DNA of 64,000 nt from Lepidurus packardi (Eukaryota > Arthropoda > Branchiopoda > Notostraca > Triopsidae). How positions within the stretch are numbered: the stretch's first letter is position 1; every line of letters begins with the position of its first letter. The notes beneath the pieces were generated by a model, which was not told the DNA's origin, ran no database searches, and was given only the letters and a program-made list of their open reading frames with translations. The stretch is taken from NCBI GenBank assembly GCA_023053545.1, contig JAKZAN010000006.1, positions 5,709,001 through 5,773,000 of the forward strand, given 5' to 3'. The position numbers and the translations under genes are program-made. Positions 50,869-63,035 of this stretch are shown one piece after another.

Positions 50869-53800
50869 ATGAGTAAATCCTGGGCTCCTCTTATCTCCAT
50901 TTTATGCTGTAAGTACTCAACACTATATATTCTACCTTCTTTCTTAATTCTACATGAACTAAAACGTTCTATTATATCCACAGGTATTATCTTTCTATCA
51001 CAGTATGTCCATTTCTCAGAAGCCGGCCGGGTTCTCGAAATGAGCGACAGGTAAAACAGGTTTTAGTAAATACAAACGATTTTTATAAAAATCTTAAACA
51101 AGAATGTAACCTTTATTTGCATTCCTAGGTTCTTAGAAGTCTATAAAGAAGGAGTTTGGATAGTTATGGCAAGCATAAACTCATTTATAATTTAGAAACT
51201 CCCTAATGAACTCCTTAACCCTCTTCTTTCTTGACAGTTCTACGCTCCATGGTGCGGACACTGCAAAAAGTTAGATCCCATATGGAATAACGTTGCCCAA
51301 ACGTTGTATTCCAGTGGAATACGTGTGGGACGTATCGATTGCACTCGTTTTTCGGCCGTGGCCACCGAATTCAAAGTCAAAGGCTTTCCAACGATCCTTT
51401 TGTAGGGCATCTTATCCTAATCTCATTAGTTTTTTAACCTTTCAACGCGATTTCGGTTTCCTTTTCCTTCAGTTTCTCGTTTCAGTTCCTTCATTTGTTC
51501 ATGAAAGAGTCATTTTCCTTGCCTTTTTCGTTTATTTCAGTATGAAAGAAGGCAGAACTGTTCCTTACAATGGCGATAGAGCTCATGATGCGATTGTGGA
51601 GTTCGCTCAACGAATGACAGCGCCTGTAATACAGGATTTGAATGAACTGAGTGATTTCCAGCGAGTCAATGACACCCGAAAAACGTTTTTCGCCTACGTG
51701 GGAGAGAAAGAAGGACTTTTATGGGTATATTCTGTTCCACTTGGCTTATATTACTAACTCTAATGAAGTATTTCTTGTCTTTTAGAGAAAATACCACAAA
51801 ATCGCTGAGGAATTCCAACCATTCGCATGGTTTTATGCAGTTAGCGAAGGTTGTGCACTACAGGTATGTCTTAGAAGCCAAATGAAAGAAAAGCTAATAA
51901 GAAAACATGTGTTTTTGTCCATCAGATTCTTATATTGAAAGTTTTCTTAGCTTTTGTTTGAACATTTCGCGTTTTAATCCAGCTTTTAATTGGAATTTTG
52001 TAAATTGCATGCGGTTCGTGAAGGATGGCGATATCCTAGTAAGATCCTTAATTTGAGTCAATTTCCAAAGTTCCTGATTGGAATTTCAGTTTATTTCGTG
52101 TTAGCGACGTATTAATTGGGACTAATTTAGAATTTTCTAATTATCCAAACTGACCGAAATGTTATTCAAGCACGTTTTAAAAAAGTGTTCATTTTAGAAG
52201 GCACAACTGACGAAATTGCCCGCTGTTGTGGTGTTTAAAGACAGTACTTACGATGTATACGAAGAACCGAATGTTTTGCTCCTGAAAAACACCAAAGACT
52301 CGAATCCAAGCGCCAGCGAGAACGAGTTAAGCGAGTCTAGTGATGACGAAGAATCAAGTCTGGAAGATTTACGGGATTTCGTGAACAAAGAACGGTTTCC
52401 CCTCTTTGTTCGCATCACCAGTGGGAATTTTCATCAAGTAAACCCATTTTTTCAATCACAAAACATAGTTTGATCTGATTATAACAGGCAGTAGTCATTA
52501 AAACTCTTTTTCTTAACAAATAGAGCGAAAAATTTACTTTCTAGTTGTATCTTTCTTTCTATCATGCGAGGAGTAGCGAGTAAGTCATAGCGAGCAAATC
52601 GCCCTAATGGCGCTTTGGTGTCACTAAGGTCTAGTTCCAACGTTTCTGCGTTGGAAAACGATCCTTATCGTCTTTGGATGTCGCTAAGGTCGTCTTTCAA
52701 ACGCTTTAGCATAGGAAAAGGGTCCTTATCGTCTTTGGATGTCGCTAAGGTCGTCTTTCAAACGCTTTAGCATAGGAAAACGGTCCTTTAGCATAGGAAA
52801 ACGGTCACTAAGGGCTATTTTCTTTGTTGTAGCATACAAAATTCGCCTTTCCTGACTTCGAAATTTTCCATAAATTGAACTTTGTAAGTAAACAAGCTTA
52901 CGAACATCCGCAAATAGACTTTTTTGTTGGCTATTACCTATGTTAACCCTCACTACCCCTCTTAACCAGTTTTAACCTCCCATTATCGTTTCTAGGTCAT
53001 GCAAACCGACAAATACATCGTAATCGCGGTACTGGAAGAAGATAAAGTGGGTCATCTAACGCCTCCCATGCACGAGTAACACATCTTTGAAGCTCTTAAA
53101 CAACTCCTGTACTTAATCCCGTAATTAATCCGTCTTGCAATCGTTTTAGGTTCAAAGACGAGCTCTATAAAGTCGCCATGGCCACTCGAGAGCGGTTCCA
53201 AAAGTAATAAACCCTGGAAATGTATACAAAAAACGTGGAAAGTACCGAGTCTGGGTCTTTTTTATCCTCAGGAAGTTTCTGTTTGGCTGGATCGGGTCGC
53301 CGACATTGGCCAACTCCATTGCCATGAAAACACTTCCCATTCCCAGTCTGTTAGTCATCAATTCCAGCACGTACCATCACCATATCCCTGACGAGGAGCC
53401 AGAAGCTTTGACTAGCGACGCAATAACACTCTTTTTGGAGAATATCTTGGCTGAAAGCGTCACCGTAACTTATTGAGCATAGCATTGTTTCAGATTCTTG
53501 TATTCTTAGGATGCTTGGGGCTTTATTTCAGGTTTTTGGAGGGACAGGAATTCTTGTGCGCTTTTACCGCGTCTACTACGACGCCAAAACGACGCTCCAA
53601 GACATGTGGCAAGGCAATCCAGTGCTCGTCACGGTTCTACTTGGTCTGCCTGTTGGATTCCTGAGCCTTATTTGCTACTCGATCTGTTGCTCTGACCTCC
53701 TAGAAGAAGAAGATGAAGGTAAAAAAAAAAAAAAAAAATGATTTTGTTCGTTTTTATTGCATTTAAATTGGTTTATTCCAATTTTTCTCCAATTTGCAAA

Positions 53801-53954
53801 ACTTTTAAAATTTCTTTATTCCAATTTTTCTCCAATTTGAAAAATTTTTAAAATTTGTTTATTCCAATTTTTCTCCAATTTGCAAAATTTTTAAATTTGT
53901 TTATTTCAATTTTTCTCCAATTTGCTTGTAGAAACTCATGAGAAGAAGGAATGA
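50869..53954 (+). CDS. TMX3: Thioredoxin-related transmembrane protein TMX3
   Basis: ER membrane oxidoreductase of the protein disulfide isomerase family. The signal peptide MSKSWAPLISILCCIIFLSQ is split by an intron. The thioredoxin domain follows with the active site FYAPWCGHCKKLDPIWNNVA, and cis-Pro region FKVKGFPTILF. Then come the TMX3-specific domains (EFAQRMTAPVIQDL, LPAVVVFKDSTYDVYEE and an acidic insert near 52310-52370, FVNKERFPLF, ERFQKKFLFGWI, TLPIPSLLVINSS). The transmembrane helix is NPVLVTVLLGLPVGFLSLIC, and the acidic cytosolic tail ends DEETHEKKE. The tail has Lys at -2 and -3, so it is not a canonical KKxx retrieval signal. The intron before FYAPWCGHC starts GCAAGC instead of GT. 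Several introns carry short tandem repeats. Identification is secure. Confidence 0.94.
52610..52810. repeat. 60-bp tandem repeats in a TMX3 intron
   Basis: CCTTATCGTCTTTGGATGTC at 52663 recurs at 52723, with partial units on both sides (GGTGTCACTAAGGTC before; TTTAGCATAGGAAAACGGTC doubled after). Confidence 0.85.
53760..53930. repeat. About 50-bp tandem repeats in the last TMX3 intron
   Basis: Four units of TTTATTCCAATTTTTCTCC followed by AATTTG(C/A)AAAA and a T/A run. The last unit runs into the polypyrimidine tract of the final splice acceptor, so unit number could affect acceptor strength. Confidence 0.8.
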
Positions 53955-54600
53955 AGGACTAAATCACTTGGATCAGCTACCAGAACGTTCAAAAGGATCT
54001 TCTAGTCACTTTTTTGGTTTTTACTTAACTTATTACTGCGGTTCATGGCGTTTTCAAATGAATTCCTTTTGTCTTTGGGTAAGAACATTAGAAAATGTTT
54101 TGTATGGTTTTGGTAAACATTGGTTTGGATGTTTAGGAACTTTTTGAATAAAAGCAATCTGATCTATTTAAAGGATTTTTACTAAATTTTTTTACTTGGG
54201 GGAAGGATTGATCGGTTTAAAGTGTAGAAGAGAGAGAGATGGATGGGAACATTTCTCTCTCTTCTAGTGAGAATTGTGGGTGAATAGAATAGGGAGAATG
54301 CGGGTTTCGAGTTGTCTTTGTAGGACCTTTCGTCGTGTTTGCCCTTGTTAGAGCTTTTCTTCATTAAGCTAGATTAGTTCGCCCCTGTCTCCTCTGGCGT
54401 GTGGCGTTACATTATCGAACAAGGGTCTTGATTTGGGGTTGCCATGGATAGACATACGGAACAGAACAAAAACTGGGCAGATGCTTTCCCCGTTCTCCCG
54501 CATGGCCTTATTTCAACAGTAATAGAGAGAAAGCCAAAGGTGGAGCAGAACTATTTAGTATAGTTGTTCTTGGGATTTTTCAGTTTGTTCGGGGAATATT
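53955..54600. other. Intergenic: TMX3 3' UTR and CNG channel upstream region
   Basis: The TMX3 poly-A signal AATAAA lies at 54147-54152. A CT/GA-rich block around 54225-54265 contains GAGAGAGA and its inverted TCTCTCTC. No exon is seen before the ATG at 54601. Confidence 0.5.
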
Positions 54601-57600
54601 ATGGACGAGAAGCCATTAATTGAAAGACCACAAAGCGCAAGTAGGAATCTGTTGAATTTTCTAATGAAATAAACGTGGGGAATTTGGCAAACAAGAGTTT
54701 GTTTTGCACGCCAATTGAAGCTTAGCTTATGGAGAAACTTGTGTTAATTTCTCGTAATTATGGGGTGTATAGTTTTGAAGCATTGTCTCGTTGAATGTAA
54801 AAGGCTACAAGCGTAATTGGAAATCAGAGCTGGTGAAGACTCTTCCTATACGGCTGATGGGAGTGTCACCTTGTATTGCTTATGTTATTGGCACAGGATT
54901 GCTATTGCAGCTTATCTAACAAGCAATTTTGTGAAATGCAGCACTTCCATTAATATTCTATAGTATTGGTGTTGATATATTGTAGTATATTACCTTATTA
55001 TTACTTTTGTAATTGTTAAAGGCCAAGTGGCATCGCATCGTCGTCTGCTGTTTTGTCAATAGATGTCGTTGTCTTTGAAAGTTTGTTATGTTAGTCCATC
55101 AGAGCCGGATTTTTGTGACGAATGTTTGTATTGTTTTCATGTTTGGTTTTGCATCTAGGTGACTAAGAATTTTGCTGACAGTTGCTCTTATATCACTGAG
55201 TATATTAAACGAGTCAATTATATTACATCAATGTTTCAATTGTATCGTTTTATTTTATTAATATTGGTTTATTGTTTACATAAGATGAATATGGGTTTGG
55301 CTTTCGGTCAAGTGTCACGCCCATAGAAGACCCCGAGTCTCCGCCTCCTCCGCGTCCTGACGGGAAACCATTTCCTACTGGATTGCTCAGGGGTAAATTT
55401 CTCAAAACAGTCTAGTCCAAAATGGAAGCAAACGGATATACTAATGTTTAATTTTATGTGCCAAAAAAAATAAAAAAACGCAGGCAGAAATGCTACCTCA
55501 GGTCCGATCCTTCTGGGCGAAATGAGCTTGACCGATCACCGACAAAGCATGTATCCGCTCATTCCGACCATCTCTGTCGACAGTTTGGGTGATGACGATC
55601 ATCAACTATCCTTTCCCCAGAAGTCGTTTCACCGGTCCATGTTGTCGACTTACTCCCAAGGACCCTGCAGTGACTACAGTTCATTGTAGGAAGCCAATTA
55701 TTCTTGCAAACAGATACGAGAACTATAACTTACGCTACTTTATTTACTGTCTAGAGAAGCTACTGATCGCATGCAATTCGTGTCTTCCCGGATCCACCAG
55801 TTGGTCACTGCGTTCACCCATCGAGCGCTCAACATCAAAGAACGGATTGCGCAGCCGCCTACGCCATCTACTGACGGTTCTGAAAGAGGTAAAGGATCTC
55901 CTTAAACCTGATATTCCCTTAAACGTTAAACCCCTTACAATTTACTTTTCTCTTAAAGAAAACTAAAACAAGTTTAATTTGCGAATAACTCAACGCTCTT
56001 AATATGAATTCAACTCTTTTAAATTAAGAACTGTATTTACTTTGCTAATCAATGTTATTTTCTCTATGAAACTCGACGGTAACAGGCGCTGCCACCTATT
56101 GGGCTTTTTTAATACTAACTTTATAATCTGACGGGTTTAGCTTTCAAATAACCAGAACTGGAAGGAAAATTAAACTGAATTGGGCCTTGTTTTAAAGAAG
56201 AATCCAATCCTGAGTAGTTTTATTAGAATGTTGAACGAATTTCGAAAGATTTATACATTAAACATGTATACATAGGTTATCAATGTAGTTTTTACGTTGT
56301 AAGGAAAATTGACCTTAACCTTCGCCATCTGTTGGGCCTTCTAAGAATTGAATTGTGCCTTGTTGCCTGTAGTAACGGGTGCTTTAGCTTAAAATTAGTA
56401 CAATTTTAAGGGAAAATAATTGCAATTGGCTCAAAAACTTAGGAGATGAAGGAGCTCCGGAACCGCCTCCTTTGAGCAGCAGAGGAAGTTTCGATGCTGG
56501 GACAGAGGAAGTGGTAATTAAGGAGAAAGTGACTTGGCAGAAGATCCGTCAAGCGTTAGCTTTCCCGAAAGCTATTGATCCGCAAAGCTGGTCTTACATT
56601 GTTTGGCTCATTGTGGTTAGTTTCTGCTTTAATTACAATGCTTGGAGCATTCCCATGCGGGCAACCTTCCCATACCAAACAGACGCCAACGTAGCTACTT
56701 GGCTGGCAGTGGATTATTTCTGCGACTTCATCTACGTCATAGATACCTTTCTTGTCCTCCCGCGGCTTAAATTTCTGCGAGACGGGTTCTGGATCGCGGA
56801 CCCCCAGGAAATGCGCAGGAATTACTTGCAGCAGAACAACTTCAAGGTACATTAGAAGCTCCTTTCTATTGCTGCCAGAAATAGCTTTATTTTCCTTACT
56901 AAAAAAATACCTTTACTAAAGTATTTCAGAGCAAAAATATCCTTGCCAGTAACTTCTGCGAACATACAATTATGTCTAACACATGGAACTGCTTGTTGGC
57001 TTGTAAAAATTAACTTTGAACTGAAAATTAAAAGTCAGTAAAGACGAATTTGCTATGCTATAACAGAGGACAATAGCCCTTACTGACATTCAAAAGCGAT
57101 AAAGCTTATTTTCCTATGTTAGAGCCTTGGAAAGTCGACCTTATTGACCTGTAAGTGATTTTGCTGTGAACTGCGGGAGGTTCAAGAAAAGTTAAAGGCA
57201 CAGAAATATTGCGATGCGATCTGCTAGAGAAATATCTTAACTTTATTAAGGATTTTGATGGTTTCTCTTTCAAATAAATGGTAAAAAATACTTTGGCTAG
57301 ATTGATTTACTTTCGCTTATGCCTCTGGATCTGCTGTACCTCTATTTCGGCCTGCACACGCCCCTTTTACGCCTGCCTCGCGTGTTGAAGGTATGTTTAA
57401 GTGAAGAGGGGGACGAACATGATGCAAAAAGTGAGAAAGAAAATTTATTGCAAGCGATTTGGGGGATCGTCCATCATTTAGATTGCAGCATTTTGGGAAC
57501 TCTTCGATCGATTAGACGTGCTCTTGGCTTCGCCTTTCTTAGTGCGTGTCGGCCGAACGTTTTTATATATGCTTTACCTCATCCACTTGGATGCCTGCGT

Positions 57601-60600
57601 CTATTACTACTTCTCCGTGTTGGAGGGCATTGGGAGCACGACGTTTGTCTACCGCGGGCAAGGCAACGCGTATAAAAACCCTTCTAAATCACTTCCAAAG
57701 GTTTATAGCAGTCATTTGAATCTATGTTAGGTACTTGCGATGCTTCTACTTCGCTATGAAGACCGTCACGAAAATTGGAAAAAATCCCAAGCCAGTTAAT
57801 GACACTGAGAACCTTTTCATGATCTTCAATTGGCTCATTGGCGTCTTTGCCTGCGCTGCTTTAATCGGCCAAGTAAGCACTATCGATCTTTCCCCCTTTG
57901 AAATTCTAGACATGTATTATAAGAAACTCGTGTTCTGTTCTGGTTAGCTGCACGACATCATGGCCGCGGCGGAGCAGCACGAGACCGAGTACCGTGAAAA
58001 GCTAGACAAGACGATTAACTTCATGAATCGCTTGAATTTACCACGCGGGATCCAAGATAAGGTCCGTTTATGGTTCACATTCAGTTGGTCCCAACAAAAA
58101 ACTTTAGGTGAGCTTAAACTAGCCTGAGAACTAACTTAACACTCTAAAACAACGCCTCATTCTGCACGCGGCATAACGCCACGCGGTGCCACGTGGTTCC
58201 CGCGTGGCCCGCCGCGTGGTCGACGCCATCTTGTCTATGCAGATGAGAACGGCGCGCTTTCCAAATTGCCGCGCAAGCTTCAAGCGGAGATCGCCCTAAA
58301 CGTGCATATGCAGACGTTATCCAAGGTGCAGCTATTCCAAGATTGCGACAATGCCCTATTGCGAGACTTGGTCTTGAAGCTCAAGCCAGTTTTATTTCTG
58401 CCCGGCGATCTAGTCTGCAAAAAGGTACCCTTTTTTCTTTTTGTCTTCGGCCAAAGGACAGTGCCATATCTTTTCGATTTCTTCGTGTTCTAAAATCGTT
58501 ACGGCTCGCAGGGAGAAGTTGGCAAGGAAATGTACATTGTAAAAACGGGACAAGTGCAAGTTATGGGCGGGCCAAAAAACGAAATTGTCTTAGTCACCTT
58601 GTCGGAAAGCAGTGTTTTTGGAGAAATTAGTTTGCTGGCCATTGGAGGAGGGAATCGAAGATTAGCTGACGTCCGGTACTTTCGGCAAAATTTATGCCAT
58701 GATTCTACCGCAATTTCTACGATTTTTTTTTCTTTTCGGGGTCGTTTTATAGATCCAAAGGATTCTCGAACTTGTTTGTGTTGAGTAAAGCGGATCTGAA
58801 TGAAGCAATCAAGGATTATCCTGAGGCTCAGAAAATTCTTCAGCGTAAAGCCAAGTATGTGTTAATTTTTTTTTCTGGCCAGTACTTTTATGTCTTTGGT
58901 TTTGTTTAATGTTAATTATTGTTATGGCCCGGGTTGGCAGGAAATTAATTAAGCAAAATGCTGCACGCAATAAATCATTAACAAATGATGACAATCAATT
59001 GCCGATCATTAATAACCGGCCCGAGACGCCTCGCCTGCTCAAAACCGTTCTGCAAGTAAAAAGCCTTGAGACATTACTTTGAGCTCCATTAGAGTGGGGT
59101 ACACGACTATTTTTACTTTTTCCAGACGGTTGATCCTCGGTCTAAAACGGCCCACTTACTGCTCTACGGATCGCGACTTAGCCTGCATCCAAAGGATCTC
59201 GAACACTCTTCGACCCCACTACTGACGCGGCAGAACGCGCTAGATCCAGCGAACGCAGCAATAGGCACAGCTTTCTGGTCCGATCAGTACAATCAGACGA
59301 TCCGGAACTCGGATTCCCCAGAAGATGAAGTAAGAATGTATTTCCGAGTATTTCTGTCGAGTAGAGTGATGACGAATGTTCCTTTGCAAGTGATTCGGAA
59401 CATTTCTTGTAAGTGATTCTCAGCATTTCTGCTCGGTGATTCTAAGTCGTTCAGTCGGAATGATGATGACTTTCAAAAAGTTATTTAGAAAGCTTTGTAA
59501 GATTTTGGGATTCCTGTCTGCCGATTCTACTGATTTACATATCTTCAGACCGATTCGCAGTATGTCATCACAATGATTCTAAAGGAACTGCACTTCGGAA
59601 TGATGCAAGATCCCTTTCACATGGCCCTTTAGAAAGCTTTTTCCGTAGGTTCTCGAGATTTCTGTATGTCGATGATGATTCTGGTCTGATTAGTACAATC
59701 AGACGATCCGGAACTCTGATTCCCCAGAAGATGAAGTAAGAATGTATTTCCGAGTATTTCTGTCGAGTAGAGTGATTAAAAATCTTCCTTTGCAAGTGAT
59801 TCGGAACATTTCTTGTAAGTGATTCTCAGCATTTCTGCTCAGTGATTCTAAGTTGTTCAGTCGGAATGATGATCACTTTCAAAGAGTTATTTAGAAAGCT
59901 TTGTAAGATTTTGGGATTCCTGTCTGCCGATTCTGCTGATTTACATATCTTCAGACCGATTCGCAGTATGTCTGCACAATGATTCTAAAGAAACTGCACT
60001 TCGGAATGATGCAAGATCCCTTTCACATGGTCCTTTAGAAAGCTTTTTCCATAGGTTCTGGAGATTTCTGTCTGTCGATTCTGTTGATTCACATATCTGC
60101 TCAATGATTCTACATTAGTTATACGGAATTATGCAGATCTCTTCAGGTTGTTTAGAAATCTTTTGTAAGATCTGAAGCTTTCTGTATACCGACTGTGTTG
60201 ATTCACATATCTTCAGACCGATTCTACAATTTTCTTCTAAATTACTGCAAATCTTTTATGCTAGGCGATTTCCCTAGTTATTATCCAAAATTATCCGCAT
60301 ATTTGCTAACAAGGTTATGACTGCCACCTCATTATACAAATTTAAAATCACAAGAATTCCCGTATTTCTGAATCTTGATCTCTAACGATTCCGATCACTT
60401 TACTACTTAGATGACAATTCAGGTGGAGGTTAACCAAAGTCCCGAAAACGACTGCACAGCTCTGGCTTCACCCATGGAAGAAATGTTGGGTAAGTACATC
60501 GACAACCTATTCTTCGAACAATCTGCGAGTTCTCAAACCCCTAAAAATTCGTGTAGAAATGAGTAATCTATCAGCAAGGAGTTTTAACTCGGTTCAACGT

Positions 60601-60909
60601 CAGATTCACGTGTCCAGCAGTCACGATTCGCTCGATTCCTTGGCCACTTTCGAGATTCTCGAAGAAGAATTCCAATGTACTCCTCTGATTCACCGCCGTT
60701 CATGGCTTGGTGCAGCCATGGAAGATCTCGACAACGCCTTCACTGATCTCGTCGACGGTGACGAAGAATCACCTTCCAACACAAATCCCCCCAAACCTGA
60801 CGAATTATTACTAAACCCTCGCTCCTTCCAAACCGCGACCTCAGAAATCTTACGGCGCAATTACTTCAAGCCTTTGTTTAACAGCAAAGTGGCTCCCTTA
60901 CCCCCTTAA
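54601..60909 (+). CDS. CNGB: Cyclic nucleotide-gated channel, beta-type subunit
   Basis: Plasma-membrane cation channel subunit opened by cGMP or cAMP in sensory cells. Sixteen exons join in phase to 884 residues: 54601-54640, 55285-55392, 55484-55685, 55755-55888, 56443-56846, 57301-57390, 57482-57670, 57731-57872, 57948-58106, 58243-58424, 58512-58675, 58753-58854, 58941-59055, 59126-59329, 60423-60489 and 60557-60909. S1-S2 follow [17 protein letters not shown]4 is LLRLPRVLK and S5 [18 protein letters not shown]. The pore reads [20 protein letters not shown] then [13 protein letters not shown]6 is [16 protein letters not shown]. The C-linker and cyclic-nucleotide domain are [40 protein letters not shown] and [23 protein letters not shown], GLGSTKWVYxGxGN-like and GGGNRR features match CNGB rather than CNGA. 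The first exons ([13 protein letters not shown]...) rest on splice phase. The pore and ligand-pocket changes are discussed under findings. Confidence 0.93.
59286..60062. repeat. 406-bp duplication including an exon end and its splice donor
   Basis: AGTACAATCAGACGATCCGG at 59286 (inside the coding exon ending at 59329) recurs at 59692. The second copy repeats the exon tail, the GAAGATGAA/GTAAGAATG donor and most of the following intron up to about 60062. The second copy lacks a matching acceptor at its own exon start, so it is probably not an exon. Confidence 0.85.
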
Positions 60910-62396
60910 GCTCCTCCCTGCTGTACCCTCTCCCTGTCCTGCAGAAATTTTCAAGATTTCCTTTCTTAACCAAGCTTAATCATGTTTCTGTGTAACTCGT
61001 ACGGTATTAAATTAACTGGCAAGTGATCCTGACGTCTTCTTCATTAGTCATCCCATAGAACGGCTGTGCGCTACTAACTTGCCCCTTCCCACCCCACCTA
61101 GGAACCTCCCTTCCCCTCGCACCCTCTCGGAGAGGAGTATTTCTGCGTCATTGACCTCTTAAAAAAAATAAAAAATAAAAAACAAAACCCGATCCCTTTC
61201 CCTCCTGGGAAACCTGACGTCAAGTTCGAATCCAAATTGAATATGATTTAGTAATATTTAAAACAAGAAGATTGGAACACTAAAACACAATAAAATTCAA
61301 CACCAAAGTCTATTGCTGTCATTCTTTTCACTTCTCAAACAAAATTGCCCGATTTTTCTTTTCTTTTATCGAGTTTAAAAAATAAATAAAAATAAAACAA
61401 GGCTGCCGATTTTTCTTTGTCTTTTATCGAGTTAAAAATATAAAATAAAAATAAAACAAGGCTCCCTAGGGTAGTTAGGTTGGCTAAAAAGGGGGTGGGG
61501 AGTTTGGTCGGTATTGCTCCCAAAAGTTTGGGAACGGAACCAAGTTTTGCAATTATGCACGACTGGAAATTTCCCTCTCTCCAAGTCCCCTATGAGTTTT
61601 CCTTGATACATACGTACACTACACACACACACATGTACACATATCAAGACGTACGATCTACGGGCAACCTAAAGGGTTTTCCCAGCGCTCCACCGAAACC
61701 CAGTCCTCCCGAGTCCTAGGGGGAAGGTCAAAGGGAACTGCTCCTTCTGTCTCCCCTTACTCCCTTTGAGAGAACTCGGACGCTTTATATTCCACGGTCC
61801 CCAACCGTTTTGCTTTCGGGCTTGGAGAGGTTGACTGATGCGTTTGCTTTTAGCTAAAGTTAGGTGAGGCGACGCTCGCTATATTCAACCCGGTTTAGTG
61901 TAGAGTATACAGTGTGCCCTGTGTCCCTTGGACCTGCTTTCCATAATCAGATCAAGCAAGTTTCTTGACAAAGATGAAACAATCTGGGGAGAAGAGGGAG
62001 GTCTTACCTGACACGGACGTATGGAGCTAAAGCGTCTCTTTCTCCTGCCCTTCCGTTTCCGGAGGGGAGGGGGAACCTTAAAGTTTGGAGCCCCAACTTG
62101 TTTTGCCCTTCTTTACACTCCCTTTAACTAAGGACAAAGGCCTTGGGCGGAAAACGGGACGGCAGGGAGGAAGTTAGAGGGGGTAGAGGCACTCGCCAGC
62201 AGGGACAACAGTACGGTATCTTTAATGGAGTGTCATTTGTCAAACTCTTATCAGTTAATGACCAACGCTCTCTACCGGTAATGAAGTCATTTACAGTGGG
62301 AGTTAGGAAAAAAAGAAGGACAGCCTAGGTTTCTTATTACCAGGAACAGGACTGTTTTCTGATGGAAGTGATGATAACAATGGAAGCAATGATAAT

Positions 62397-62441
62397 AACT
62401 TTCATATCGCTTGCAGCAGAGCCGCAAACGATATGAAAGTT
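62397..62441. repeat. Inverted repeat, possible hairpin
   Basis: AACTTTCATATCG (62397-62409) is exactly complementary to CGATATGAAAGTT (62429-62441). After one mismatch the pairing continues TTGC/GCAA around a nine-base loop, giving an 18-pair stem. It is shorter than a typical animal microRNA precursor. Confidence 0.7.
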
Positions 62442-63015
62442 TGCCTTCCATTTTCCTTTGTGTGCGTCAAGATTAGGTCGCATACAGGGAGGAAAGCGTG
62501 TTTTCCGTGGGGGGATTTTTAATTTTGGGGGAGAAAAAAAGTTTTTGTTTTTCATTATATTTTTATTATTTTCATTTGACTTCAAATGAAATGTATTCAA
62601 AGTTGTCGAAGTGAATGGGGCAAGTTTTTACATGAAAAATGGGGCATCGGGGTGCAATAAGCAAGTTTGGCGGGGGGATGCTGTTTCTCTAGTGGAAGAA
62701 ATTCATTGCTCTAGTATTGCTGCTCGCAAAGACACGTGAAGTAGTGAATTTTGCAGTTTGGTGTTTAGCAGAATTACTGGGTTGGTAAAGTTGTGAGTTT
62801 TTTGTTGAAAAATAAATAAATAAAAATAAATTGAAAAAGGAGATTTGGTGACGTTATGAAGCTGTTCTGAGCTAAGTAGCTATTACTGTAGCAATGTTTC
62901 CTTATTACTGCAAGCTAAAGCGAGCCAATTTACTCCTAATTTCGGAACAGTTTGTCCAGACTGATTTAGGAATGGATGTGTTGTAGTAAAACTGTCTAAT
63001 GGCGTACTTTCGCCT

Positions 63016-63035
63016 AAAATTACTGCAGTAATTTT
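63016..63035. repeat. 20-bp perfect palindrome in a CTGCAG-rich cluster
   Basis: AAAATTACTGCAGTAATTTT is a perfect palindrome. Related ATTACTGCAG or CTGCAGTAAT half-sites occur repeatedly between about 62880 and 63320 and again at 63857-63930. No gene is recognised nearby. Confidence 0.75.
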
